Below are positions 8,809 to 18,651 of a stretch of 64,000 nt of DNA, piece after piece. The notes below the pieces were generated by a model. That model had not been told where the DNA came from. It did not search any database and saw only the letters and a program-made list of their open reading frames with translations. Source of the DNA: Bacillota bacterium (GTDB lineage: Bacteria > Bacillota > Clostridia > Christensenellales > CAG-138); assembly GCA_023435025.1 (NCBI GenBank), contig JAEYSE010000093.1, forward strand, positions 1-64,000, written 5' to 3'. Both the position numbers and the translations under genes were made by a program. How positions within the stretch are numbered: position 1 is the stretch's first letter; each line of letters opens with the position of its first letter.

Positions 8809-9118
8809 AAATACTTCCTCCAAATCTTTTTACAATGTAAGCATATAGCCCGATTGTTATACGCCAATATTAGAATTATCAAATTCATGTAAAATCCCTC
8901 ATATCGGTTTTCACATTTGTTTTTCCGTCTCTATTCGTAAGCATTTCATTTTTGATGAACGCTTACTCTTGTTGGACTGCATTTTTTTAGAATTACAAAA
9001 AATGTGACTGTCGCTTCCTATTAAGCATGGATGAAATAATTCCGATATATGAAGATATCACGCTGCATTGCGTCTACCTTTATGCCCACATCCCAATCTG
9101 ATATAGGGGGTTCCTTCA
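8809..9118. other. Divergent intergenic region between pstS and a chemoreceptor gene
   Basis: 310 AT-rich bases separate divergently transcribed genes. The plus-strand side contains the sigma-D-like promoter listed separately. On the minus strand TATAAC at 8861-8856 is a possible -10 for pstS, with only a weak -35 (TTTGAT). Several TTACA-like hexamers (for example around 8829-8834 and 8887-8892) might be Pho boxes, but their spacing is not regular enough for a call. No gene was seen here. Confidence 0.35.
9022..9048 (+). promoter_or_regulatory. Sigma-D/sigma-28-type promoter of the first chemoreceptor
   Basis: TAAG (9022-9025), 15 nt, TCCGATAT (9041-9048), compared with the known TAAA-N15-GCCGATAT consensus for motility genes. 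The start codon follows 70 nt downstream. The other two chemoreceptor genes in the window carry the same layout. Confidence 0.75.
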
Positions 9119-11581
9119 GTGGATAAAAAATGGAATTTCACAAAGCTCTCTCAGCTGATGAAAAAACTCAACCTGGTCAAGAGAGACGCTGTGGCTGAGG
9201 AAGCCGCTTCCACCGATGCAAAAGCCGATACTACGCCCAAGCATGTCGCCGCTTTTATAAAGAAAGCCCGCCTTCTTGCCGAGCGTGCGTTTTCCAAAAT
9301 ACGTACAGCGCGCCATGAAAATAAGGAAGCCGCCGTCTCTTTCTTTCATAGCATAGGAGGCAAGCTGCTGCTGTTTGTGGTGCCGGTTCTGGTTGTCTCA
9401 GTCGCTGTTAGCGTTGCATTTGCCATGTTCAACAGCAATGCGATTTCCGACCGGATTATGAACGAACAGATGGAACGCGCATTTTATAGCTTTAAGACCG
9501 GCCTGGAAAATCAGAACGAGGCATGGCTTGAAAAAGCCACGGACAGTGCGGTGGATCCAAACTTCGTCCGGGAAGTCAACTCGCAAAATTCGGAAGGAAT
9601 TCAAAGCTACCTTACCGCACTCAAGGCGGGCGGATCCGATTTTGTTTTTGTAACAGACCGGTTAAGCAGGGTGATTTATTCAACCAGCGAGTATTATCAG
9701 CAGGGAGATACGCTTGAGGGAATGGCCTATCTGGAGTCCGCGTTCAACGGGCAAAATTATGCCAGCCTCATGACCGACCCCAACGGGGATATTTTACGCA
9801 TTGCCGCAGTGCCCATTCAGACCGAGCGCAGCGGCATTATCGGCGCACTGGTGGCAGGCTGCTATTATAACAACACGCTGCTGTTGGAAGACCAGAAGCG
9901 GCAGCATGGAACGGATCTGACCGTATTCAAAGGCAATGTACGCTGGGCGACCACCATTTCCATGAACGGCGAGCGCATCACCGGTACCGAAATGGATCCC
10001 AAAATTGCCGATATCGTGCTAACCCAGAAAAAAGAGTACACCGGGCAGGCCACCGTAGTAGGTATGCCTTATGCCGTCAAATATGCGCCCATTCTTGATA
10101 CGAACGGCAACGCAGTGGGTGCGCTTTTTTCAGGCCTTCCCATTGGGGATATCCAGCAGTCACAGTCAAAAGCCATTGCCACCAACGTTTGGATTACCAT
10201 TGTGCTGATTGCGGTTGCCACTGTGGGGACGCTGATCTTTATCCGCCGCAATGTACAAATGCCGCTGCATAAGCTCAAGCTTGGCGCAGAACAGCTCGCC
10301 GACGGCAACACGGGCCTGACGATGGATGCAAACGGGCGCAAGGATGAAGTGGGCGTGCTGATGCAATCCTTTGCCACAGTATGCACTTCCCTCCAGGCCA
10401 TGATTGCGGATACGGATGGGCTGGTGCAGGCCGCGCTTGCGGGCGAACTGAAAACGCGCGCCGACGCAGATAAACACAAAGGCGATTTCAAAAAGATCGT
10501 TGAGGGCGTAAACCTTACGCTTGACGCTGTAACCGCCCCCATAGAGGAAGCCAGGCAGGTGCTGCACGAGTTGTCTCTGGGCAACCTCCACGCCAGGGTA
10601 ACGGGTGAATTCCAGGGCGATCACGCCATGATCAAGCATGCCCTTAACGAAACAATCGCCTCACTGAAACGCTATATTTCCGAAACTTCCTATGTACTAT
10701 CCGAGCTCTCCGACAAAAACCTGACGGTATCCATCACCTCGGAATATCGGGGAGATTTTGTGGAGCTCAAGGATTCCATCAACGGCATCGTCGCCTCACT
10801 CAACGATATGATGCAAGAAATCGGCGCAGCAGCCGACCAGGTGTCGGCCGGCACCACGCAGGTTTCCGCAGGGAGCCAGACGCTTTCCCAGGCTTCCGTG
10901 GAGCAGGCAAGCTCCATTGAAGAGCTCAACGCGACGGTTTCCGAGCTTGCCGATCATACCAGGAGCAATGCCGCCCGCGCGATGACCGCGAATGAGCTTA
11001 CCGCAGCGGCACAGGCACAAGCGATCAACGGCAACAACAAAATGCAAGCATTGCAGGCAGCGATGGAGGCCATCAACGAAACGGCGGGCAATATCCGCAA
11101 AATCATCAAGGTGATTGACGATATCGCGTTCCAAACCAGCCTGCTTTCTCTCAACGCGGCCATTGAAGCGGCGCGCGCCGGGCAGTATGGGCGCGGCTTC
11201 TCCGTGGTTGCGGACGAAGTCCGAAATCTTGCCCAAAAGTCCGCCGATGCTGCAAAGGAAACGACGGCGCTCATCAACAATTCCATTAAAAAAGCGGCTG
11301 CGGGTACGCGCATTGCGGACGATACCTCCGCCACGCTTCTCGAAATCACCGCAAGCGTGGAGCAGGCTGCAGCACTTGTCAAGGAGATTACGCAGGCCTC
11401 CAACGATCAGGCGACCGGCATCATGCAGGTGAATTCCGGGCTTTCCATGATGAGCAATATGGTGCAACAGAATTCCGCCACAGCGGAACAAAGCGCGGCC
11501 ACCGCGCAAGAGCTTTCCGGCCAGGCAGAGATGCTCCGGGAAATGGTGGAAGAGTTCCGGCTGATTGGCGAGGAAGAATAA
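9119..11581 (+). CDS. Methyl-accepting chemotaxis protein with single-Cache-type sensor
   Basis: 820 residues starting at GTG, with AGGGGG upstream. Order: an unusual cytosolic N-terminal stretch of about 80 residues rich in Lys/Ala, TM1 (about 82-104), a Cache-type extracytoplasmic domain with the GTDLTVFKGNVRWATT strand pattern seen in sCache_3 receptors, TM2 (about 355-376), HAMP, a second HAMP-like helical module, then the signalling domain with hairpin tip around 672-703 (FQTSLLSLNAAIEAARAG and GFSVVADEVRNLAQKS). It lacks the C-terminal FGKY ending of the other two receptors. It should control CheA autophosphorylation. Ligand unknown. A terminator follows directly. Confidence 0.93.
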   Translation: MDKKWNFTKLSQLMKKLNLVKRDAVAEEAASTDAKADTTPKHVAAFIKKARLLAERAFSKIRTARHENKEAAVSFFHSIGGKLLLFVVPVLVVSVAVSVAFAMFNSNAISDRIMNEQMERAFYSFKTGLENQNEAWLEKATDSAVDPNFVREVNSQNSEGIQSYLTALKAGGSDFVFVTDRLSRVIYSTSEYYQQGDTLEGMAYLESAFNGQNYASLMTDPNGDILRIAAVPIQTERSGIIGALVAGCYYNNTLLLEDQKRQHGTDLTVFKGNVRWATTISMNGERITGTEMDPKIADIVLTQKKEYTGQATVVGMPYAVKYAPILDTNGNAVGALFSGLPIGDIQQSQSKAIATNVWITIVLIAVATVGTLIFIRRNVQMPLHKLKLGAEQLADGNTGLTMDANGRKDEVGVLMQSFATVCTSLQAMIADTDGLVQAALAGELKTRADADKHKGDFKKIVEGVNLTLDAVTAPIEEARQVLHELSLGNLHARVTGEFQGDHAMIKHALNETIASLKRYISETSYVLSELSDKNLTVSITSEYRGDFVELKDSINGIVASLNDMMQEIGAAADQVSAGTTQVSAGSQTLSQASVEQASSIEELNATVSELADHTRSNAARAMTANELTAAAQAQAINGNNKMQALQAAMEAINETAGNIRKIIKVIDDIAFQTSLLSLNAAIEAARAGQYGRGFSVVADEVRNLAQKSADAAKETTALINNSIKKAAAGTRIADDTSATLLEITASVEQAAALVKEITQASNDQATGIMQVNSGLSMMSNMVQQNSATAEQSAATAQELSGQAEMLREMVEEFRLIGEEE

Positions 11582-11597
11582 CTCCTTCTGCCATAGT

Positions 11598-11636
11598 GCC
11601 CCGGCGTAAGCTGAACTACGCCGGGGCGTTTTTATT
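11598..11636 (+). terminator. Terminator after the first chemoreceptor
   Basis: GCCCCGGCGTA and TACGCCGGGGC form an 11-bp stem (11598-11627) followed by GTTTTTATT. Confidence 0.92.
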
Positions 11637-11652
11637 CAGCTTTTATGAGCAC

Positions 11653-11685
11653 ATAAAGCAAGCCGCCAGATTTCCGGCGGCTTGC
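11653..11685 (-). terminator. Terminator for the lipoprotein gene
   Basis: On the minus strand GCAAGCCGCC pairs with GGCGGCTTGC (11685-11658), followed by TTTAT. It lies 18 nt past the stop of the gene at 11703-12695, convergent with the chemoreceptor terminator. Confidence 0.8.
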
Positions 11686-11702
11686 TTTGCAAAGCTTTTT
11701 AC

Positions 11703-12695
11703 TTATCCCGAGTACTGCACATTATCAAACAGCAGTTCGTCTTGCTCTCCATTGATATACGTAGCCCCTTCCCTGAACTCAATTGCCAAGGCACCCGTTC
11801 TGCCGTCCTCCATACGGAAATATACAATTTCCCGCTCGTCTGTCGCATAGGGGAGCAGTCGCTCACCCGGCTGAATTTCACCGGGCACAAGAACGCCGTT
11901 TTCAAAAAAGCGCGCCGGTATGGTTACCTTGGCCGTGAGCGCCCTTCGAAGCCCGGCATTCTGAATCAGCCACAAATCGGGGCCTTCCGGCTCAAACGTA
12001 AAGGAAGATGACAGCGCGTACTTGTGATATCCGTCCCAGGTACCCAGCGTATAGACCCCCGAGCGCAGCATCCATACACCCTCATACACGCCGTCCACAA
12101 ACCCGAATATCGTATTCGTACAGGTAAGCGACCGGCCGTCAAACGTATAGACGACCGTCTGATAATCCGCAGAGGCATAATCGAAGCTCACTACGATACA
12201 AGGCTTTGCGTCCGCGTTGTAGGCTACAAACGCGTCCTGCACATATCCCCGCCCCACTTCGGCAAAATACTCCTGACCGTTGTGATTGACGGTAATGCCG
12301 AGCATCTCCGAATCCGGAGCGCCGCTGTTTTCCAGAATGCTGAGTGTTTCCATTGCGCCGTCCCCATTCAGATCGAATTCCTCCGAATAATCAGGGAATA
12401 TGCGTACGTACTCAGGCCTGCTGTAAACCGCCTCTATCGCTTGGGCCGAGGTCGAGCCGGAAGGAGCGGGCTGAACCGTTGGAGTGGGCAAAATCGCTTC
12501 TTCCTGAAGCGGCGTCTGCCGGGCCGGGGTCTCCTGGATTGGCATCTCCTGTGTGGCTTGCGTTTGCTTCGGCGGCTGCTGCATTTCTTCGATTTTTGCC
12601 CCCACGATCTGCTGCATGATTTGGGGCAGGCAACCTGCCGTAAATAGCACCAGCAGAATAAGCGTCAATAGCAGCGCAAGCGTTTTTTTCCTCAT
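11703..12695 (-). CDS. Secreted lipoprotein with EF-hand-like calcium loop, unknown function
   Basis: 330 residues. The signal peptide ends in a lipobox (FTAGC, Cys about 22). A Gln/Pro/Thr-rich linker (about 35-85) follows, then a globular beta-rich domain. FDLNGDGAMETL near residue 107 is a DxNxDG calcium-binding loop of the kind found in FG-GAP/VCBS-like repeats and many Clostridia lipoproteins. AAGGA stands 7 nt before the ATG. It is transcribed away from the VWA cassette and has its own terminator. It may be a cell-surface binding protein; no enzyme motif was seen. Confidence 0.8.
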   Translation of the reverse strand: MRKKTLALLLTLILLVLFTAGCLPQIMQQIVGAKIEEMQQPPKQTQATQEMPIQETPARQTPLQEEAILPTPTVQPAPSGSTSAQAIEAVYSRPEYVRIFPDYSEEFDLNGDGAMETLSILENSGAPDSEMLGITVNHNGQEYFAEVGRGYVQDAFVAYNADAKPCIVVSFDYASADYQTVVYTFDGRSLTCTNTIFGFVDGVYEGVWMLRSGVYTLGTWDGYHKYALSSSFTFEPEGPDLWLIQNAGLRRALTAKVTIPARFFENGVLVPGEIQPGERLLPYATDEREIVYFRMEDGRTGALAIEFREGATYINGEQDELLFDNVQYSG

Positions 12696-13113
12696 TCGAT
12701 AATCCTTCTTTTTAAAATACTGATGACTGTAAAAGATAAATCTGTTCAGGGAGCGTACAAGCAGCCCATTGTTTCATCAAAGCAACGAATCTTGATATCA
12801 GCATACCGCCAAGACTTTCTTCTTGTCAATCCTATCAGGATACCGCAGCTTATTCAAAAAAAATAGCGCGTCTGCAACTTCCAATTACTTTTTTTGTAGA
12901 AATTTGAAAAACAATTTATTTTAAGAATAATCTGAGAACTTTTTTGCCAATTTAGCTGTACGGAACTAAATAGAGGAAAAAATAAAACCTAAAAAAGTCC
13001 ACCCTAGGACTGATCTGTGACCGGCCTGGTTTATGATTTGTAAAAGTGGACATACATGTTACGGGCCGGCCCTGTTGCGCCGGCCAATTCCAGCGTAAGG
13101 GGTGCATAGCGGG
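12696..13113. other. Long AT-rich regulatory region before the surface cassette
   Basis: 418 bases without a gene. It contains a sigma-A-like promoter (listed separately), a short perfect inverted repeat AGTCC-N5-AGGACT near 12996-13011, and a GC-rich stem GGCCGG/CCGGCC at 13064-13085 about 30 nt before the VWA gene start, where it could affect leader folding or translation. No riboswitch class was recognised. Confidence 0.4.
12904..12931 (+). promoter_or_regulatory. Possible sigma-A promoter of the surface cassette
   Basis: TTGAAA (12904-12909), 16 nt, AATAAT (12926-12931). The leader to the VWA gene would be about 180 nt, containing the two inverted repeats noted for this region. Confidence 0.4.
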
Positions 13114-16100
13114 ATGAAGAAACAAAGCAAGAAAACATTGGCTCTTTTCTTGGCTATTTTGCTGGCTGTGGGGTTGTTCCCCACCGCGGGTTTCGCGGCG
13201 GAGGGGGACGAGTCTACCACGCCTTCACCTGTAGAAACACCCACTGCAACTCTTCCGCCGGAAACTCCCGGGCCTTCTATAACGCCGGTGCCATCCATGT
13301 CAGCGGAGCCGTCTATAACGCCTGACCCCAGTGTGACACCCGAGCCCACCGAGACGCCTGTTGTAACCGAGACGCCGGTGCCGACAGAGACGCCGGTGCC
13401 GACGGAAACGCCGGTTGATGTTTCCGCGCTTACCGGGAAAGATCTGTACCGGTATTTGATTACGCTCGGGGAAGACGAGCTTAAGGCGGCGCTTTCCTAT
13501 TTAACGCAGGCACAGGCCGATTCACTCAACGGCATTATGACGCAAGAGCAGGCTCTTGCGTGGTTTGGAATAGAGCCATTTGTTCCCTTGGAGTTGGGGG
13601 CAGGGTTTGTTCCTTTCTTAGCAATGAGAACACAATCTCTGGACAATGACGATCTGGTGACGGACAAGAGTGCTGTTTACCAAACAGACGATACCGTGGA
13701 TATTACCCTGTCGGCATATGCAAAAGGTGTTCTCACCAAGATCGGCAAGCCTGCGGATATCGTGCTGGTACTGGACCAGTCCACCAGCATGGGGAGTATG
13801 AGCGGGACATTCGGTTATTCGTACACAAATATTTATAATTGGCAAGGGAGTGGCTCTGGGGATAACAGCAACTATGTGAATATAGGAGGGGAATATCGCC
13901 TGACGCGTAGGCAGGGAAGTTCCTCCCCCTATACATATCAGTATCAGGCGACTTCGGGCAGTTGGACCGGCGCGGTGCCGTTTACGTTCAAGAACTCGCC
14001 GACGGATACGACCCCTGGCAGGCTGCAATTGTTAAGACGAAACTCAATGTATCGTATCGACGCGCTGATTGATGCGGTTACAGACTTTGTTCAGGAAGTG
14101 CGCTCAAAAACAACAACCGAAATGGATTTTAATATTTCGATTGTGGGCTTTAATGCGTCTGCACGTTATCTCACCGGCACCAACGCCTCTGATACGCTGC
14201 TAAGCGCTACCGACACCCGGATTGATACGGCAATCGCCAATCTCAATAGCCTGGCCAATTATACCCGTCAAGACCTGGGTCTGGATCTTGCCAACGACGT
14301 ATTTGATACAGATTTTTCGGAAGATCGCAACCGTATCGTCATACTGTTCACGGACGGCGAGCCTTACTCCGGCGGAGGTGGCGTTACCAACAACGACATT
14401 ATTGAGGACGCGCTTACCTTTGCGCGCGATCTGAAGAATAACAAAGGGACGTCGATATTCACCATTGGTATCGGCTCATCCTCTCTGGACCCCGGCACAC
14501 TTCCGGTAGAGGGCGCGACGGATCAGAATACGTTCTTGCATTCCGTTTCATCGAACTATCCTGTTTCGACGTTTGAGACAGCGACAACGACAACATATTC
14601 GAGAGTAACCTCTAACGCCAACGGTTTGAATACCCGTACCCAGTACTATATCTTTGACAGTTATAACGGAACGGCCCCGAACACACCCGAAGGCACGCCC
14701 ATTGCACTTACGTATCGAGATTTAAGCGGCAACCAAAATGACGGTTGGTACTATGAGTCCGGATCCAATTGGGTACGCGTGTACTATGCCCAAAACAGTA
14801 ACATTCAAAATAAAGGCAGCTCCAGTTATCATTTCTGGACGGCCGCCACAAATACCGTAAGCGGCATCATCCCCGGCCTGCGCAATCCTGCGGAAGACGC
14901 GGACGGTGATCCGATGGAGTTTTACCACACGGCCGACGATGCCGAAGAGCTTAGCGAAGTATTTCTGGCTGTGCAAGAAAGCCTCAGCGGTGGCTATGAG
15001 AGCATCACGGTCAAGGATTTCATGATGCCTCAGTTTGAAAACGTGACCGGCATCACCGCAAGGATTGGTACGACCGCAATTGCCACATCCCTGATCAGCT
15101 ATAATGCTAACACCAGAATGGTCAGCGTAGGGCCGATCAGGCTTCCCGCTGTTCAGATGAACGGCAGCGTACCTGCCGATGGCGAACTTGCTGCCAAGCA
15201 GCTGGTCATTACGTTTACCGCCGATGTGAAGGATGATTTTATTGGCGGTAACGATGTGTTGACCAACGCCGGAAATTCCGGTATATACGGCTCGGACGGC
15301 GATCCAATCGAGTACTTCAACGAGCCTGTGGTCAACATCCCGTTGGACTATGACCTGTTTGATCTGCAGGATCAGCACGTGTATCTTGGGGACGGGGCGT
15401 CCATCAGCGACTTCTTCGTAACAAACAGCTACGAGATCGACGATAATCCGTTCCAGTACGACGGCAAGAACAACGGATATGTCAATATCGTCTATACCGT
15501 TAATAATGCAGTTGGCGCCACTATCGGCACCTATACCGTGGACGCAGGAGAACTGACAGGAGACTTCGAACCGGGATATTCCAACACGCTGACAAACCTT
15601 ACGGCGGATACCTGGTACACCATTACCGCCAGAATCTCGCCCAGCGAAACCGGCGACTTGGCTAACGGCCCTCTTGCAGTACCGATCACCTCGGCGGGCG
15701 GGAATGAGAAAGCGAACATATATGTCTACAAGCCCGTAGTTACAACGCAGGATGTGGCGGTGTACCTGACAAAGAACCCCACCGACGCGGAGCTTACGGA
15801 CAATGCGATTGTCTCTGTAGCCTGGATGCACGACACAACGAACGCGGAAGACGCAACTTTGACAGAGACCACCGCTCCTGACCTTGATTATACATTTACG
15901 TATGCCATTCCTGCCACCCCCGGTTACCTGACGGATACGACGGCTGTGAATATCACGGGTATCGCCACCCAACGCGGCAATCCCGCATCCACCACCGCTT
16001 CCCTCTCAGGCGCAGGCTTGACCGGGCTGGTTTCCCCCTTCAACGTGCATGTTCTAAAGCCCATCATCAAGTGCTTGGACAACACCATGTTCGTGGGCGA

Positions 16101-16779
16101 CCCTGCCATTTCCTGGAGCACATACCTTGGCAGCTTCATAAAGAGCTGGTCTACAAAGCCCGATAATGCGGCGCTCATAGGCAGCGAACCTGCTGCGGTG
16201 AGCCTTGAAATCGATTTGCCCACGCCCGCACCTGCCGGCGCTTCTGGAACAGGCTTTGACCCCATTGCGGACGGTGCTCATGGCCTGAAGGTGAAGGTGA
16301 AGGTGAACACCAGTTATGTCACCCCATATTCCACCATTCAGAACGATACCACAACCGTGAGCGAAAGCCGCCATTTCACAATCACGGTGAATTCCGGCCA
16401 GCTCACGATTACCAAAAATGTCGCAACCACCGGCCCGGATGCGGTGAAACCAGGTGAGACATTCCTGTTCACAATCACGGTAGACCGGGAAGGCGAAGCG
16501 AATGACTATACATTCTATGAGGTCATAGAGGGCAACGGCAGCAAGACCATTACCGGTCTTCCCAGAGGCACCTATACGGTGACGGAGGATACCAATTGGT
16601 CCTGGCGTTACAATACGGCTTCCATCCCTGATTGGGGCAGCGGCGGCAGCACGATCACACCCACGAACAGGTCGATTGCCTGCAGGGTATCCAACTCCGG
16701 CAGGACGCCCTTCTGGCTCTCAGGCGACGATGCAGTCGTGAACAAATTCTGGCCGTTTAAACCGCAGCCTGCGGCATAA
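13114..16779 (+). CDS. Large secreted VWA-domain surface protein
   Basis: 1221 residues. The signal peptide (MKKQSKKTLALFLAILLAVG, cleavage near AAEG) is followed by a Thr/Pro/Glu spacer with repeated ETPVPT units (about residues 33-105). A von Willebrand type A domain starts near residue 215 with the MIDAS motif DQSTS and continues to IVILFTDGEPYSGGG. Later come beta-sandwich regions and a C-terminal prealbumin/SpaA-like segment (ITGLPRGTYTVTED). There is no LPxTG-type sorting signal or C-terminal TM; it ends FKPQPAA, so retention must be by another route. Start chosen at ATG 13114; a GTG four codons earlier is possible. It heads the cassette with sipW, TasA-like genes and srtB, and is likely an adhesin. 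Confidence 0.88.
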   Translation: MKKQSKKTLALFLAILLAVGLFPTAGFAAEGDESTTPSPVETPTATLPPETPGPSITPVPSMSAEPSITPDPSVTPEPTETPVVTETPVPTETPVPTETPVDVSALTGKDLYRYLITLGEDELKAALSYLTQAQADSLNGIMTQEQALAWFGIEPFVPLELGAGFVPFLAMRTQSLDNDDLVTDKSAVYQTDDTVDITLSAYAKGVLTKIGKPADIVLVLDQSTSMGSMSGTFGYSYTNIYNWQGSGSGDNSNYVNIGGEYRLTRRQGSSSPYTYQYQATSGSWTGAVPFTFKNSPTDTTPGRLQLLRRNSMYRIDALIDAVTDFVQEVRSKTTTEMDFNISIVGFNASARYLTGTNASDTLLSATDTRIDTAIANLNSLANYTRQDLGLDLANDVFDTDFSEDRNRIVILFTDGEPYSGGGGVTNNDIIEDALTFARDLKNNKGTSIFTIGIGSSSLDPGTLPVEGATDQNTFLHSVSSNYPVSTFETATTTTYSRVTSNANGLNTRTQYYIFDSYNGTAPNTPEGTPIALTYRDLSGNQNDGWYYESGSNWVRVYYAQNSNIQNKGSSSYHFWTAATNTVSGIIPGLRNPAEDADGDPMEFYHTADDAEELSEVFLAVQESLSGGYESITVKDFMMPQFENVTGITARIGTTAIATSLISYNANTRMVSVGPIRLPAVQMNGSVPADGELAAKQLVITFTADVKDDFIGGNDVLTNAGNSGIYGSDGDPIEYFNEPVVNIPLDYDLFDLQDQHVYLGDGASISDFFVTNSYEIDDNPFQYDGKNNGYVNIVYTVNNAVGATIGTYTVDAGELTGDFEPGYSNTLTNLTADTWYTITARISPSETGDLANGPLAVPITSAGGNEKANIYVYKPVVTTQDVAVYLTKNPTDAELTDNAIVSVAWMHDTTNAEDATLTETTAPDLDYTFTYAIPATPGYLTDTTAVNITGIATQRGNPASTTASLSGAGLTGLVSPFNVHVLKPIIKCLDNTMFVGDPAISWSTYLGSFIKSWSTKPDNAALIGSEPAAVSLEIDLPTPAPAGASGTGFDPIADGAHGLKVKVKVNTSYVTPYSTIQNDTTTVSESRHFTITVNSGQLTITKNVATTGPDAVKPGETFLFTITVDREGEANDYTFYEVIEGNGSKTITGLPRGTYTVTEDTNWSWRYNTASIPDWGSGGSTITPTNRSIACRVSNSGRTPFWLSGDDAVVNKFWPFKPQPAA

Positions 16780-16803
16780 CGCAATAACGGAGGAACACGC
16801 TCC

Positions 16804-17334
16804 TTGCCAAAGACGATAAAAGCGATCTGGAACGCGCTGACCACAATCCTTGTGGCGGCGGCAGTACTGCTGGCGGTGTTGCTGGCGGGTGTACGCATCA
16901 TTGAACTTACGCCGTACGCGGTGCTTTCGGGCTCCATGGAACCGGCCTACCACGTAGGCAGCCTTATCTACGTGCAGAAGGCGGTGCCGGAGACGATACA
17001 GGTGGGCGACCCTATCACATTCCTGCTCAATGAGGACCTATTGGTAGCCACCCACCGCGTGATAGAAATTGATGCAGCCAACCAGCACTTTTATACCAAG
17101 GGCGATGCCAACAATGCGCCCGACGCCATGCCGGTGCACTACAACAACCTGCTGGGCAAGCCCGTGTTCACCATCCCGCAACTTGGGTATGTATCCAGCT
17201 TCCTAAGTACCAGCAAAGGCATGATACTTGCTGGAACAGCGGCAATCGTGCTGCTGATACTGGTGTTCGTACCGGATCTGCTGGCTGCAGCGGACCGGAA
17301 GGATGCAAAAGCAAAACATGCACAAAGACCCTGA
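16804..17334 (+). CDS. sipW: Signal peptidase I, SipW (ER) type
   Basis: 176 residues, TTG start with GGAGGAA upstream. N-terminal TM (about 13-36), the catalytic Ser in LSGSMEP, and His in VATHRVIE where the prokaryotic type would have Lys; this Ser/His pair is the ER/SipW signature. A second TM lies near the C-terminus (about 138-160). SipW enzymes process the unusual signal peptides of TasA/BsaA-like matrix proteins, three of which are encoded just downstream, so the substrates are probably those. Confidence 0.93.
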   Translation: MPKTIKAIWNALTTILVAAAVLLAVLLAGVRIIELTPYAVLSGSMEPAYHVGSLIYVQKAVPETIQVGDPITFLLNEDLLVATHRVIEIDAANQHFYTKGDANNAPDAMPVHYNNLLGKPVFTIPQLGYVSSFLSTSKGMILAGTAAIVLLILVFVPDLLAAADRKDAKAKHAQRP

Positions 17335-17353
17335 TTAACCGGAGGTATGAGCC

Positions 17354-17920
17354 ATGAAGGAATTCATCCGCACACACAAAAGAGTTGTTTTGCTCTGCCT
17401 TGCGGCGGTGCTGGTTGTAGCCGCTGCCATTGGCGGTACTTTGGCGTGGCTGACCTCCACCCCAAACAGCATTACCAATACGTTTGTGCCGGGCGAAGTG
17501 CCGAATCTAGTTACGGAAGATCCCTTTGACGGCACAACGAAATCCAACGTGCGCGTGCAGAACACCGGCAATGTGGATGCCTACATCCGCGTAGCGCTTG
17601 TGCCCATCTGGCGTAATGTCAGCGACAATAACGGCGCGGGTATTGCGGCAACATTGTCTCAACTTACATTCACCGGCTTCCCAGGCACAAAATGGACGGA
17701 GGGCACGGATGGATACTATTACTATGAAGACCGTGTCACGCCGGGTGCTTCCACAGAGGCACTGATTGGCACGGCTAAGGTAAACGTCACACACGAGGGC
17801 AAATACTTGGAGCTGCAGATACTCTCGCAGTCCATACAGGCGGACGGCATGGGTGCGGAAAGCGCGCAAGAAGCATTCGCGATCGGTCTTGATGCCACCA
17901 CCGAAAACCCCGGCGCGTAA
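17354..17920 (+). CDS. TasA/BsaA-like SipW-dependent matrix protein (first copy)
   Basis: 188 residues. A basic start and hydrophobic core are followed by GGTLAWLTSTPNSITNTFVPG, a pattern typical of SipW-processed proteins (A-W/Y-L/F-T, then N-x-F-x-x-G). A beta-rich body follows, with GNVDAYIRVALVP as found in BsaA-like proteins. GGAGG lies 10 nt before the ATG. It has no C-terminal anchor. Of the three copies this has the most camelysin/BsaA-like body. Probable role: subunit of an extracellular fibre or matrix. Confidence 0.85.
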   Translation: MKEFIRTHKRVVLLCLAAVLVVAAAIGGTLAWLTSTPNSITNTFVPGEVPNLVTEDPFDGTTKSNVRVQNTGNVDAYIRVALVPIWRNVSDNNGAGIAATLSQLTFTGFPGTKWTEGTDGYYYYEDRVTPGASTEALIGTAKVNVTHEGKYLELQILSQSIQADGMGAESAQEAFAIGLDATTENPGA

Positions 17921-17995
17921 CCTCTGGATGCCATAGCCACAATTGGTGGGCTTTATATAGAAAAAGAAAGATGATATAAAAACGGAGGAAAGAAA

Positions 17996-18577
17996 ATGAA
18001 GAAGAAGGCATTATTGTTGGTTCTAGCAGCTGTGGTGCTTGTGATTGGAAGCGTAGCAGGTACCTTGGCATATTTGACAGCTACTTCCGGCACTGTTACC
18101 AATACGTTTACTGTAGGTGCTGTCGGCTTGGATTTATGGGAGCATCAGCTGAATAGTGACGGAGCTCTTGGTACAAATAAAGTTACCAAAAATACATATC
18201 ATCTTGTCCCGGGCGGAACCTACCTTAAGGATCCAACGGTAGTGGTTAAGGGCAAAAGCGAACCCTGCGTCGTATTTGTTCGCGTGGAAAACGGTTTATC
18301 TGCCATTCTGGATGGCTTCACGCTCAATAACGGTTGGGTGCAACCAGATGCGGCTCACTCTGATTTGTATAAGTATTCTACAGTTGTACAAAAAGCCGAC
18401 ACCGATCAAGAGTTGGTAGTGTTTGGTAATTTCAAAGTTCTGAAAAATGTCACCGACCTGTCCAACTACAGTTCAGCAGAAATCAAGGTGACTGCGTTTG
18501 CCATCCAGAGCCAAAATGTAGACGATGCTACCGCTCTTTCAGAGGCCATTGCCAAGTTGTATCCCTCCGGTACGTAA
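17996..18577 (+). CDS. TasA-like SipW-dependent surface protein (second copy)
   Basis: 193 residues with GGAGG upstream. The N-terminus runs from MKKKALLLVL to GTLAYLTATSGTVTNTFTVG, the SipW-type signal. The mature part contains LVPGGTYLKDPTVVVKGKSE, the conserved TasA-family block. It has no transmembrane anchor at the C-terminus. It lies between two further family members, which suggests either a hetero-polymer or major and minor subunits. Local base composition is somewhat more AT-rich than its neighbours. Confidence 0.85.
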   Translation: MKKKALLLVLAAVVLVIGSVAGTLAYLTATSGTVTNTFTVGAVGLDLWEHQLNSDGALGTNKVTKNTYHLVPGGTYLKDPTVVVKGKSEPCVVFVRVENGLSAILDGFTLNNGWVQPDAAHSDLYKYSTVVQKADTDQELVVFGNFKVLKNVTDLSNYSSAEIKVTAFAIQSQNVDDATALSEAIAKLYPSGT

Positions 18578-18651
18578 TTGGCGTATAGCTGACTGAATGA
18601 ACTCTGTATAATACCGACAAGGCCGAGTTTCGGCAGAACGGAGAAATAGCA

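Noticed and set aside
13213..13425. The Thr/Pro/Glu repeats of the VWA gene as a DNA repeat array or CRISPR-like element.
   Set aside because: The repeats are short, in frame, degenerate and encode a typical surface spacer.
14722..15972. A 416-codon open frame on the minus strand inside the VWA gene.
   Set aside because: Antisense to a clear coding gene, no domain or plausible start, Cys/Arg-rich composition typical of shadow frames in GC-rich DNA.
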